DNA of 6,226 bases from an uncultured Kroppenstedtia sp. (GCA_959600065.1 CAUGKZ010000108.1:1-6226); one strand, 5' to 3'; shown: positions 1-5,818, counted from the stretch's first letter. Program-made: numbers and translations. The notes: a model not told the origin generated them from the sequence alone.

Positions 1-172
1 CGTCATCATCCAATGTTGCAATGGAGATATTTTTATCGGGATCGTGGGAGTTGATATGGTACAGTTCGCGCCTTCCATCATCATGAATAATGATGACCAT
101 TTCCTCGCCATTTCGGGTGGTCACCTTAAACTTATGCCCAATTCCAGGTAGGTCTGTTTCCCCGATTTTCAA
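1..172 (-). CDS. khtT: KhtT-like K+/H+ antiporter regulatory subunit, N-terminal part (runs off the window)
   Basis: The minus strand encodes 57 residues before the window edge, starting MKIGETDLPGIGHKF and containing VIIIHDDGRRELYH and a DPDKNISIATLDDD stretch. This matches the N-terminus of KhtT/YhaT, the cytoplasmic regulator that binds the membrane antiporter KhtU and controls K+ efflux. In Bacillus the family is about 165 aa with a TrkA-C nucleotide-binding domain in the C-terminal half, which would lie beyond the left edge, probably followed by khtU. The start is TTG at 170-172. It is chosen because a strong SD (GGAGGGG, 180-186) sits 7 nt upstream and family similarity begins just there. 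No khtS-like gene is seen upstream, so khtT would be the first gene of its unit. The assignment comes from motif recognition; I am confident of the family, slightly less of the symbol. Confidence 0.85.
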   Translation of the reverse strand, partial: MKIGETDLPGIGHKFKVTTRNGEEMVIIIHDDGRRELYHINSHDPDKNISIATLDDD

Positions 173-179
173 TGTGGAA

Positions 180-186
180 CCCCTCC
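180..186 (-). promoter_or_regulatory. RBS of khtT, decides a TTG start
   Basis: Read on the minus strand this is GGAGGGG, 7 nt before TTG at 172. No ATG or GTG in frame lies at a suitable distance, so this SD fixes the non-ATG start. Confidence 0.75.
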
Positions 187-207
187 GTTGGTTAGGTTCA
201 TTTCCGT

Positions 208-222
208 ATGTCCAATGGACAT
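208..222. promoter_or_regulatory. 15-bp perfect palindrome in the khtT leader, possible operator
   Basis: ATGTCCAATGGACAT is a perfect 7-bp inverted repeat around one central base. It lies 36-50 nt upstream of the khtT start and just downstream of a possible -10 box, where a dimeric repressor could sit. Its role is inferred from position and symmetry only; I do not recognise it as a known operator. Confidence 0.4.
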
Positions 223-241
223 TGTGATATCTTAAAATTGT

Positions 242-247
242 AGTATA
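242..247 (-). promoter_or_regulatory. possible -10 box (TATACT) for khtT
   Basis: Read on the minus strand this is TATACT, a 5/6 match to the sigma-A -10 box, about 70 nt upstream of khtT. No convincing -35 hexamer is visible at 16-18 nt, so the promoter is weakly supported or needs an activator. Confidence 0.25.
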
Positions 248-330
248 CTCCAGGCATGAAGACTCTATTTGAAATTTGCACTTAGGATATGTAGGAAAAC
301 AAGGTTTTTATGGAATAAAAAAGAAAGAGC

Positions 331-638
331 TTAAGTGGAGGTGAACTTCGTAGTCATGAGGAATAAATATCTCATCCGGATCCAGATGAGATTCAAAACA
401 AAAACGATGGGACACGTAATCAGTAAGACCAAAAATAACGGGATAAATGCACATATAAACATATAAAATATCGATTTCACGGGAACGGTCCAGTTTCGAT
501 GAAGACAGTGTTGAGGATTTCTTTGGGAGAGAATGAACGTCTCCGATAAAAATGGGTACGATAGCAACGATCAGTAGAATCCAAACGAGGAAAAAAGTGA
601 GCAGGTACCAACGTTAATTCCTGCGCAGGGTTGACCAT
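331..638 (-). pseudogene. possible decayed two-helix membrane protein gene
   Basis: No single frame is convincing, but three minus-strand frames join into one plausible small membrane protein. It begins MVNPAQELTLV (ATG at 638). It then passes to a hydrophobic helix LLTFFLVWILLIVAIVPIF in a second frame, then SPKEILNTVFIETGPFP in a third, then a second hydrophobic stretch (FICAFIPLFLVLLITCPIVF) up to TAA at 331-333. Two of the junctions fall at CCC runs where one extra C would restore the frame. The SD is poor (GGTGGTGA abuts the ATG). AT-rich DNA easily gives hydrophobic translations, so this may be chance. Family not recognised. The last segment taken alone is a 78-aa ORF (331-567), which could be a real small gene instead. 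Confidence 0.3.
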
Positions 639-686
639 TCACCACCGAGTTTCAGATTAACTACCAAAAATAAGGGTATCATTTAG

Positions 687-842
687 TATGGTATAAATCA
701 AGATCGCTTTACTGCGAATTCCCGTGGATCCACATCTGTTTTGCCTAGTATGCTCTATTACATGGGCTTTAAGGCGAAATATATCCAGGGGTTTAATTTA
801 TTGGGTGCCCTTTGGTGCGAGGATGTTAAAATAAAGTTTTAA
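687..842 (+). pseudogene. open stretch faintly resembling a DDE transposase core, remnant
   Basis: After a TAG at 684 the plus strand stays open for 51 codons to TAA at 840-842. The translation has no good start or RBS and includes SMLYYMGFKAKYIQGFNLLG followed by ALWCEDVKIKF. The KYIQGFNLLGALW pattern recalls the segment after the first catalytic Asp in some IS4-type transposases, where a basic or aromatic run is followed by a K-GF-LL-LW-D pattern. No catalytic residues, terminal repeats or target duplication are visible. This is a weak motif impression; the stretch could equally be non-coding. The flanks (639-686 and 843-915) show nothing else I can name. Confidence 0.2.
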
Positions 843-924
843 GCCTCCAAAAATAAAAGATGAGATCGTACATCGTCAGGATCGAATGAAAAAAGGAAGC
901 CTTAATGATTAAACCAGAATAAGC

Positions 925-932
925 GGTGATCC
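925..932 (+). promoter_or_regulatory. RBS of the DUF441 gene (GGTGATCC type)
   Basis: GGTGATCC matches the distal part of the full anti-SD complement (AGGAGGTGATCC) rather than the usual GGAGG core, and ends 3 nt before GTG at 936. The register equals that of a normal GGAGG placed about 10 nt upstream, so it is a credible though unusual site and supports the GTG start. Confidence 0.5.
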
Positions 933-935
933 GAA

Positions 936-1382
936 GTGGATGTATTCTTGATGTTGCTGGTTATTACCCTTTTGGGTATCGTCTCCAAAAACGCCACGGT
1001 CTGGATCGCAGGAGCAGGATTATTGGCCCTGCGCCTGTGGCCGGGAAATCAGCTGTTGACATGGACAGAGCAGTACGGTTTGAAAATCGGAGTCATCATT
1101 TTAACCATGGGCGTGCTCGCTCCTGTCGCTTTGGGTAAAATCCCTTGGTCTCAGCTGGTGGATACGTTGAAGAGTTTTTCTGGTTGGGCAGCTGTGGTTG
1201 TGGGGATCCTTGTGGCTTATCTGGGAGGCAGAGGGGCCCACATGCTGACAAATCAGCCGACGATCGTCACCGGATTGATGATTGGAACCATTATCGGGGT
1301 TGCTTTTTTTCGTGGTGTTCCCGTGGGGCCGCTGATTGCCGCCGGGATCATATCTTTGTTTTCTCAATTTCTGCGGGGATGA
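936..1382 (+). CDS. DUF441 family membrane protein (YtwI/YeaL-like, UPF0756)
   Basis: This 148-aa very hydrophobic protein matches the DUF441/UPF0756 family in length (about 150 aa) and motifs. Helices lie roughly at residues 2-17, 20-37, 49-68, 82-97, 109-125 and 130-146. Recognisable family segments are LGIVSKNATVWIA (13-25), GVIILTMGVLAPVALGKIP (52-70), LTNQPTIVTGLMIGTIIGV (104-122) and GVPVGPLIAAG (127-137). The family is in the cytoplasmic membrane and has no established function. The start is GTG at 936: an in-frame ATG follows at codon 6, but starting there would cut into the first helix. The gene stands alone, ending 19 nt before an intrinsic terminator. I see no clear sigma-A promoter in the 100 nt upstream. 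Confident of the family; no function should be read into it. Confidence 0.92.
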   Translation: MDVFLMLLVITLLGIVSKNATVWIAGAGLLALRLWPGNQLLTWTEQYGLKIGVIILTMGVLAPVALGKIPWSQLVDTLKSFSGWAAVVVGILVAYLGGRGAHMLTNQPTIVTGLMIGTIIGVAFFRGVPVGPLIAAGIISLFSQFLRG

Positions 1383-1400
1383 ATGCCCAGGTGACTCCAG

Positions 1401-1451
1401 AAAAAAACCGCATTTCAAAGCCTTCAAATCGGCTTGAAATGCGGTTTTTTT
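1401..1451 (+). terminator. rho-independent terminator after the DUF441 gene
   Basis: CCGCATTTCAAAGCC (1408-1422) pairs with GGCTTGAAATGCGG (1431-1444), with one bulged A and an 8-nt loop. Seven Ts follow (1445-1451). A run of As on the left arm makes it bidirectional in principle. It separates the DUF441 gene from the transporter gene, so they are not one operon. Confidence 0.9.
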
Positions 1452-1465
1452 CAGTTTGTGCAGGT

Positions 1466-1494
1466 ATGAAAGATCCCTCCTCTGCTGATACTAT
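1466..1494 (+). promoter_or_regulatory. candidate extended -10 promoter for the MFS transporter
   Basis: TGATACTAT (1486-1494) is an extended -10 (TG-N-TACTAT). A partial -35, ATGAAA (1466-1471), lies 17 bp upstream of the hexamer. It is placed right after the terminator and about 40 nt before the TTG start, where the transporter's own promoter is needed. Confidence 0.45.
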
Positions 1495-1518
1495 GCCCGG
1501 ATTTAACTGAAATGGGGC

Positions 1519-1526
1519 AAGGAGGG
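1519..1526 (+). promoter_or_regulatory. RBS of the MFS gene, decides a TTG start
   Basis: AAGGAGGG lies 7 nt (from AGGAGG) before TTG at 1533. The GTG at 1526 is in another frame, and the next in-frame ATG is deep inside the conserved first helix, so TTG is the start. Confidence 0.75.
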
Positions 1527-1532
1527 TGAGAA

Positions 1533-2978
1533 TTGACAGAGCGAGAACATCACAAAAAGAAACGGAGATCCAAACAACGACTGGATGAAAAGGATATTAC
1601 TGTCGTCGATCCCCAGGTGGCGAAAAAAGCGGTTGTGGCCACAGCTCTGGGGAATGCGATGGAATGGTTTGACTTTGGTATTTATTCCTACTTAGCTGTG
1701 ACCATGGGCAAGGTGTTTTTCCCTGAAATGAGTAGCGGTGTGCAATTGATCTATGCCTTTGCCACCTTTGCAGTCGCCTTTCTTGCCCGGCCATTGGGCG
1801 GTTTCCTTTTCGGAATGTTGGGGGACCGCTGGGGACGCAAACGAGTGTTGGCTATCACGTTGATCTTGATGGCGGTCTCTACCTTGAGTATCGGCTTGAT
1901 TCCCAGTTATGCCTCGATCGGTTCCACCGCGACTTTCCTATTGTTACTCGCTCGCTTGGTTCAAGGGTTTTCAACCGGTGGAGAGTATGCTGGGGCGATG
2001 ACCTTTATTGCAGAATCGACCCCGGATAAGAAGCGGGGAGTGATGGCCAGCGGATTGGAAGTGGGGACCCTGATCGGATATGTTGCCGGATCAGGCCTGG
2101 TCACATTGCTCACCTTTGTGCTTGGAACAGAAACGATGTTGGACTGGGGATGGCGTATTCCCTTCTGGATTGCCGCACCCTTGGGATTGATCGGCTTTTA
2201 CTTGCGGAATCGTCTGGAAGAGACGCCTGCTTTCGAAGCGATGGAAGAGACACGGGAAGAAAATAATCATATCTCGATTAAGGAGATCCTTACCTCCTAT
2301 TGGAAGACATTGCTGATCGGCATGATTGTGGTGTTTTTTTATAACGTGGTCAATTACATGGTTTTATCTTACATGCCTTCTCATTTGTCGGCTGTGCTGG
2401 GGTATGGAGAGACCAAAGGGCTGCTGTTGATTGTGATCGTCATGGTGATCATGATTCCGATTGTGATCCTGATGGGGTATTTTGGCGACCGTTTGGGTGC
2501 CAAACGGATTGTGCAGGGGGGATTGATCGGAGTGATCCTTCTATCCCTTCCCGCCTTTTGGTTGATCGGAAGCGGTAGTACAGGATACGTTTTTTTAGGT
2601 TTGATGATGTTGGCGATCTTTTCTTCCACTTTCCAAGGGTCGATGCCCTCCCTGCTCCCTTCCCTCTTCTACACGGAAGTGAGATATGGAGCGCTGGCGA
2701 TCACCTATAATATCTCCGCCTCCATCTTTGGCGGCACCACCCCTTTACTGGTATCTTGGTTGATCAATTGGACGAAAAGCCATCTGGTACCGGCTTACTA
2801 CCTGATCTTCGCCGGAGTGGTCGGGATAGTGGTCGTCACTTATTTTGTCAAAGACACTTCCGGTAAGTCCCTGCGCGGATCCCCGCCAGCGGTGGCAGGA
2901 GAACATGAAATTCAAGAGGTGCTGGAAGAGCCGGAAGAAGCCTTGTGGTGGCGGGAGGAAAAAGAGGACCAGCCATGA
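1533..2978 (+). CDS. MFS transporter, metabolite:H+ symporter (MHS/ProP-like) family
   Basis: This 481-aa protein has 12 predicted membrane segments and the hallmarks of the MHS branch of the major facilitator superfamily. These are GNAMEWFDFGIYSY (40-53) in helix 1, GDRWGRK (97-103) in the helix 2-3 loop, RLVQGFSTGGEYAGA (141-155) in helix 4, TPDKKRG (163-169), WGWRIPFW (205-212), LEETPAF (228-234) in the central loop, and GYFGDRLGAKR (315-325), the second copy of the loop motif. Members such as ProP take up proline, betaine or other osmoprotectants with protons; others carry dicarboxylates or alpha-ketoglutarate, so the substrate is inferred only loosely. The N-terminus has a basic extension (HHKKKRRSKQR) and the C-terminus a highly acidic tail of about 35 residues ending in REEKEDQP. 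No downstream terminator is obvious. Confidence 0.9.
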   Translation: MTEREHHKKKRRSKQRLDEKDITVVDPQVAKKAVVATALGNAMEWFDFGIYSYLAVTMGKVFFPEMSSGVQLIYAFATFAVAFLARPLGGFLFGMLGDRWGRKRVLAITLILMAVSTLSIGLIPSYASIGSTATFLLLLARLVQGFSTGGEYAGAMTFIAESTPDKKRGVMASGLEVGTLIGYVAGSGLVTLLTFVLGTETMLDWGWRIPFWIAAPLGLIGFYLRNRLEETPAFEAMEETREENNHISIKEILTSYWKTLLIGMIVVFFYNVVNYMVLSYMPSHLSAVLGYGETKGLLLIVIVMVIMIPIVILMGYFGDRLGAKRIVQGGLIGVILLSLPAFWLIGSGSTGYVFLGLMMLAIFSSTFQGSMPSLLPSLFYTEVRYGALAITYNISASIFGGTTPLLVSWLINWTKSHLVPAYYLIFAGVVGIVVVTYFVKDTSGKSLRGSPPAVAGEHEIQEVLEEPEEALWWREEKEDQP

Positions 2979-3175
2979 GGGGAACCGATTCCATGGGTGA
3001 TCTAGAGGGGATGATGTTTGGAGGCCTTAAAGCAAGCTCTAAAGGGGGGCCCGTAAGAAAAACGGAACCTCTTCAGAACCAGCTCCGATATCGTCCAGCT
3101 TTACCCCTGCCCAATGGTCAGATTCTTAAACGGATCGTTTTCGCTTCCTTGCTGAATGGCAGGGTTACGTGGTAA
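2975..3175 (+). CDS. possible 66-aa ORF overlapping the MFS stop by ATGA
   Basis: ATG at 2975 overlaps the transporter's TGA (2976-2978) by four bases, the classical geometry of translational coupling, and GAGGA lies about 6 nt upstream. The product would begin MRGTDSMGDLEGMMFGG and end ILKRIVFASLLNGRVTW. It is not recognised, has no clear domain or helix, and contains Gly-rich and Pro-rich stretches atypical of a folded small protein. The same DNA is also open on the other strand. Most likely this is chance in a gene-free stretch; listed because of the overlap and RBS. The rest of 3176-3411 holds only the repeat structures listed separately. Confidence 0.2.
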   Translation: MRGTDSMGDLEGMMFGGLKASSKGGPVRKTEPLQNQLRYRPALPLPNGQILKRIVFASLLNGRVTW

Positions 3176-3230
3176 ATATGGTCTTTCTCTATAAGATATG
3201 GTTAGGGTTAAGGTCGGAAATAAGGTCGAG

Positions 3231-3286
3231 ATGGTGGGACGGTGAAGAGCCTTTGCGTTCTTTGCAAGAGATAGCCGTCCCACCAT
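3231..3286. repeat. 12-bp perfect inverted repeat (hairpin) at the edge of repeat copy A
   Basis: ATGGTGGGACGG (3231-3242) and CCGTCCCACCAT (3275-3286) are perfect reverse complements separated by 32 nt. The right arm belongs to the repeat shared with 6071-6206, where the matching left arm is absent. No T-run follows either arm, so it is not a standard terminator. It might slow or end transcription from the convergent MFS and glycosyltransferase genes, or be a terminal structure of the element. Confidence 0.6.
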
Positions 3287-3385
3287 TCCCGTCCCCTCAA
3301 GCGATATTTTACGATGGGGGCAATGGGAAGAGCGAAAGGATCGTTTCGTTCCCATCATCCATTATGTCGTTAATCAACAGCCCTG
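3254..3385 (+). repeat. dispersed repeat, copy A (inverted relative to 6071-6206)
   Basis: The core 3254-3339 matches the reverse complement of 6118-6206 with four mismatches over 86 aligned bases and one 3-nt gap. After a diverged stretch of about 34 nt (roughly 60% matching) the two copies share ATCAACAG-CCTG again (about 3373-3385 here). A second hairpin, ATGGGAA-GAG-CGAAA / TTTCG-TTCCCAT (3323-3355), lies at its end in this copy only. It sits between the convergent MFS and glycosyltransferase genes. Read on the minus strand, the core gives PFALPIAPIVKY, which copy B also encodes. It could be a MITE-like intergenic repeat or two fragments of a small gene; the sequence alone does not decide. 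Confidence 0.8.
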
Positions 3386-3411
3386 GCCTGGGGTAATAAG
3401 TGTGTACCTCA

Positions 3412-5022
3412 TTATCCTGATCCTCCGACAAAGGGAGACCAATCCAGGGGAAGAAGATGTGATGGTTTGTTCTGGTAGGTGATTTCCAACCGGGGAACGA
3501 AGCGCCGATAAAAGACGATTCCAGATAAGGCGTGGATTTTCGGCTTTTGTGGGCCCAGAAATTGAACGGCCCCGTGATCATGGGTGGGAAGGTAAAGATA
3601 AATTCCCAATGTTTTTTTCTTTTGTTGGATGAATCGTTGGATCAGTGAGGTGAGGTTCAGGGTGATCGGGACCTGATACACTTTTTTTCGGTTAAGGATG
3701 TTCATGTCCACGGAAATGGTCTGTGCTTCCTTTTCCAAGGTAGGGTGGCTCAGCTCTTCAGTACAACTGAAAAACCGGCAGGTGATTTTTGTGTTTTTAA
3801 TGGGATCAATCGCAAGAAACAGCTTCAACTGGGCTTGATGAAGATCGAGTCCTTCCTTCGCACAGGAAGCGAGTGAAAACAATAAACCGCTTCGGATTTC
3901 CTGGTTGGGGGATCCTTTTTTCCTTTTTACGGTGAGATACGAACTTTTGCTTAATTTTCCTTGCGGCAGGATGCTTGAAAAAGTCGAGTGGGTACGAATT
4001 TCTTGACGTAATAAAGGGCTGGGAAACCGATAAGATTTCCTTTTTTTTCGCTTGATTTGTAGCATTTTTGATGCAATGTCCAGCATCTCCTGGACGCGGT
4101 GGGCGTACCGGTGGTTCTGATGCACCGACTTCTGGCCATTGGCAGCTATTGTTTGCCGGGTTTCTTTATTTTGTAGTAGGAAATGAGCTAACTTCCGTGT
4201 CTCCTCTGCACTACGACTGGTCAGTAAATGTTGACGGGGCCGAAAGTGGCGGAGTACGGCAGGGGTGTGGTTGGTGATCAATAACCCGCCGGTGCCGAGG
4301 CATTCCCAGGTCCTGCGAGTTAATAGATCCCTGTGATTTTGAATCCCCAAGACCAATTTGGCAGAGGAATAAACGTAGGGAACACGGTTGTATGGAAGAG
4401 GCCCCCGGATGGTGCTATCGGGAACAGAAAAAGGAAGGAGCTTCTTCCCCTGTTCCCATCCCTTCCCCCATATGGATACCGAAAAATTTGCTCTCAGCAA
4501 CGGTTCCAACAGAATTCGGAGGCTGCGGATTCGCCAACTCTCCATCGTTGCATTGGAGAAATTGGCCACTAGGGCAATATCAGATCGATATTGGGGGAGT
4601 GAAGGGAGAGAACGGTGAATTCGGGGATTGCAGGCAAAGGGAAGATAGTAGGAGGGACCCCCCCTTTCTTGATACATTTTCGGAGCGTGAACAGCGTGGG
4701 TGAAGACGATGTCAGGCTGCCCGATTTCCAGAATATACATTCCCCAATAATCGGTATGAAGGGGATCTTCCGTCGACCAAAACACATGAAGGCTTTGGGT
4801 TTCTTCGCAATACTGGCGAAGGACCTGAAAATAAGGTTCCCGATGAAAGGGTGTCCACCCATTGGTCAGGATCACGTCAGGTTGATATCGGTTCAATTCT
4901 TTGACCAACTCTTGTGAAGTTAAGTCTGGTTTGGGGATCCGAAGTGGGACTCCGTTCTCTTGAAACCCAGAAGGAACCGTATCAACATAATTGGGGATAT
5001 TTTCAAGATAGTACCATTTCAT
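3412..5022 (-). CDS. CgeB-like glycosyltransferase with C-terminal DNRLRE-like domain
   Basis: The 536-aa product has three parts. Residues 1-140 form an N-terminal GT-B-type half with FWSTEDPLHT (81-90), typical of CgeB/DUF3880 proteins. Residues 145-320 form the nucleotide-sugar binding half, with YRSDIALVANFSN (145-157), WGKGWEQ (185-191), VYSSAKLVLGIQ (217-228) and RRTWECLGTGGLLIT (236-250), matching the Glyco_trans_1_2 type. After a basic linker (322-345) residues 345-516 look like a DNRLRE beta-sandwich, with SGLLFSL (378-384), AQLKLFL (397-403), ITLNLTSLIQRFI (453-465) and the closing PRLEITY (510-516). CgeB proteins are implicated in spore-coat maturation and presumably transfer sugars; acceptor and donor are unknown. 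ATG at 5022 is preceded 7 nt by AAGGGCGG. No signal peptide is seen, so it acts in the cytoplasm or mother cell. The upstream gene ends 14 nt away. Confidence 0.85.
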   Translation of the reverse strand: MKWYYLENIPNYVDTVPSGFQENGVPLRIPKPDLTSQELVKELNRYQPDVILTNGWTPFHREPYFQVLRQYCEETQSLHVFWSTEDPLHTDYWGMYILEIGQPDIVFTHAVHAPKMYQERGGPSYYLPFACNPRIHRSLPSLPQYRSDIALVANFSNATMESWRIRSLRILLEPLLRANFSVSIWGKGWEQGKKLLPFSVPDSTIRGPLPYNRVPYVYSSAKLVLGIQNHRDLLTRRTWECLGTGGLLITNHTPAVLRHFRPRQHLLTSRSAEETRKLAHFLLQNKETRQTIAANGQKSVHQNHRYAHRVQEMLDIASKMLQIKRKKRKSYRFPSPLLRQEIRTHSTFSSILPQGKLSKSSYLTVKRKKGSPNQEIRSGLLFSLASCAKEGLDLHQAQLKLFLAIDPIKNTKITCRFFSCTEELSHPTLEKEAQTISVDMNILNRKKVYQVPITLNLTSLIQRFIQQKKKTLGIYLYLPTHDHGAVQFLGPQKPKIHALSGIVFYRRFVPRLEITYQNKPSHLLPLDWSPFVGGSG

Positions 5023-5029
5023 TTTGCTT

Positions 5030-5039
5030 CCGCCCTTTA
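5030..5039 (-). promoter_or_regulatory. stop codon/RBS junction coupling the upstream gene to the glycosyltransferase
   Basis: On the minus strand TAAAGGGCGG combines the TAA stop (5037-5039) of the upstream gene with an imperfect SD (AAGGGCGG, 5030-5037), 7 nt from ATG at 5022. The overlap suggests translational coupling; frameshifts in the upstream gene could therefore lower expression of the glycosyltransferase. Confidence 0.6.
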
Positions 5040-5666
5040 TAAAAATCGATCTTTATATTCTTTAAATACGGATCGCCAGGGCAGAAGGTCTTGGATCATC
5101 CCATCCATTCCCACTTGGAGAGAAACCGCCTCCTGTGGGAGAAAATGCTGTCGAAACCCTTTGTTTTCCATCTGCATCTGGTGGGTTTCATTTTCCTTTC
5201 TGGGATTGGGAATATGGCTGACTTGGGCTTGCAGACCTTGCTTCTGCCCGGCTTGTTGGATCTGTTCTGCCAGTTGTTTAGGACTGATCAGCCCGGTCGG
5301 AAAAGGGGAGCAGAAAAAGCCGATGATCGCCTTGGAAGATGCGGTAGACTCCCTGGTTCAGGCCGCCGAACTGCGGGTTTCATTCCAGAAGACGGGGATC
5401 AATTTTTGGGGTTGGCGGCTGGATTGATTGAACAGATTCAACTCTTTGTATGGAGGAGTGAACATGATACCTCTTTTTTTTCTTCTTCTTTGCAAGGAAA
5501 TATTGTACCAACCTTTATCCGGGATGGTAAATTCATAGATTCCATTCCTCAAGAGGATTTCAAGAATCGGGTGTTTAGCTTTTCTCATTCCCTTGATGAC
5601 TTTGACAATGGCGAAGATCAGAATGAGAGCACAGATGAAAGAGACGATCAGCAACCCATTTGGCAT
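5037..5666 (-). pseudogene. membrane-anchored protein of unknown family, interrupted by two compensating frameshifts
   Basis: The minus strand starts at ATG 5666 with a single membrane helix (LLIVSFICALILIFAIVKVI), then a soluble part including YEFTIPDKGWYNISLQ. That frame stops at 5358-5360. Coding-like sequence continues in a second frame (PQFGGLNQGVYRIF, GDHRLFLLPF) until TAA at 5278-5280, then returns to the first frame (PKQLAEQIQQAGQKQG, ending KEYKDRFL) to TAA at 5037-5039. One extra C at the CCC run (5375-5377) and one fewer base at the C4T4 run (5301-5308) would give a continuous 209-aa protein reading WNETPQFGGLNQGVYRIF and FLLPFPTGLISPKQLAEQ. The third segment has no usable start of its own, so separate genes are unlikely. 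Either a real double lesion or homopolymer sequencing errors. I do not recognise the family. Its place ahead of the glycosyltransferase suggests a shared pathway. Confidence 0.65.
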
Positions 5667-5676
5667 CAGATCCGAT

Positions 5677-5685
5677 CCCTCCTTT
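5677..5685 (-). promoter_or_regulatory. RBS of the frameshifted membrane-anchored gene
   Basis: AAAGGAGGG on the minus strand, 10 nt before ATG at 5666: a strong SD at slightly long spacing. It supports both the start and the gene having been functional. Confidence 0.65.
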
Positions 5686-5725
5686 CTATTTTCGGAATTC
5701 TTCTTCTGGCAACTTCATTACTGAT

Positions 5726-5753
5726 TCTATAAAGAGAAATGGTTTGGTTTCAA
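5726..5753 (-). promoter_or_regulatory. candidate sigma-A-like promoter of the glycosyltransferase unit
   Basis: On the minus strand TTGAAA (5748-5753) is followed after 16 bp by TATAGA (5726-5731), about 60 nt before the first start codon. It lies between the terminator at 5787-5816 and the gene, as expected for an operon promoter. No clear sigma-E, sigma-K or sigma-G pattern was seen, although CgeB-type genes are usually sporulation-controlled. Confidence 0.4.
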
Positions 5754-5786
5754 GCCATCACGAAAGAGGAGGGAAGAGAGCAAAGA

Positions 5787-5816
5787 AAGCCGGGAGGGCA
5801 GAAGCTCCCGGCTTTT
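5787..5816 (-). terminator. rho-independent terminator, upstream of the glycosyltransferase unit
   Basis: AAGCCGGGAG (5787-5796) pairs perfectly with CTCCCGGCTT (5805-5814) around an 8-nt loop. Short T-rich runs flank both sides (TTTCTTT on the minus strand, TTTTCCTT on the plus), so it may work both ways. On the minus strand it begins 3 nt after the stop of the broken gene at 5819-6028, so it most likely terminated that gene and insulates the next operon. Confidence 0.8.
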
Positions 5817-5818
5817 CC

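Noticed and set aside
1101..1510. ORFs antisense to and out of frame with the DUF441 gene
   Set aside because: DUF441 motifs are intact in the 936-1382 frame. The others run through the terminator or read Cys/Trp-rich or His/Ser-rich nonsense.
3323..3355. Hairpin ATGGGAA...TTCCCAT as terminator of the glycosyltransferase gene
   Set aside because: The stem has a 3-nt bulge and no T-run follows on the minus strand, so it does not meet the usual pattern for an intrinsic terminator.
3101..3581. Overlapping ORFs on both strands in the MFS-glycosyltransferase gap (3101-3358, 3169-3396, 3309-3581)
   Set aside because: They arise from the repeat copy and the end of the glycosyltransferase gene in wrong frames. 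None has an SD or recognisable domain.
4068..4917. Several plus-strand ORFs inside the glycosyltransferase gene
   Set aside because: They are antisense shadows of a gene whose motifs are continuous over 536 codons.
5280..5360. Second gene starting de novo after the first frameshift, with ordinary overlapping genes
   Set aside because: The downstream frame has no ATG, GTG or TTG with an SD before coding-like sequence begins, so a disrupted single gene explains the region better.
5091..5732. 213-codon plus-strand ORF and the overlapping 155-codon ORF at 4960-5427
   Set aside because: Both are antisense to the minus-strand genes, whose promoter, RBS and coupling are clear. The translations are low-complexity and Leu/Phe/Cys-rich with no motif, and the starts have no SD.
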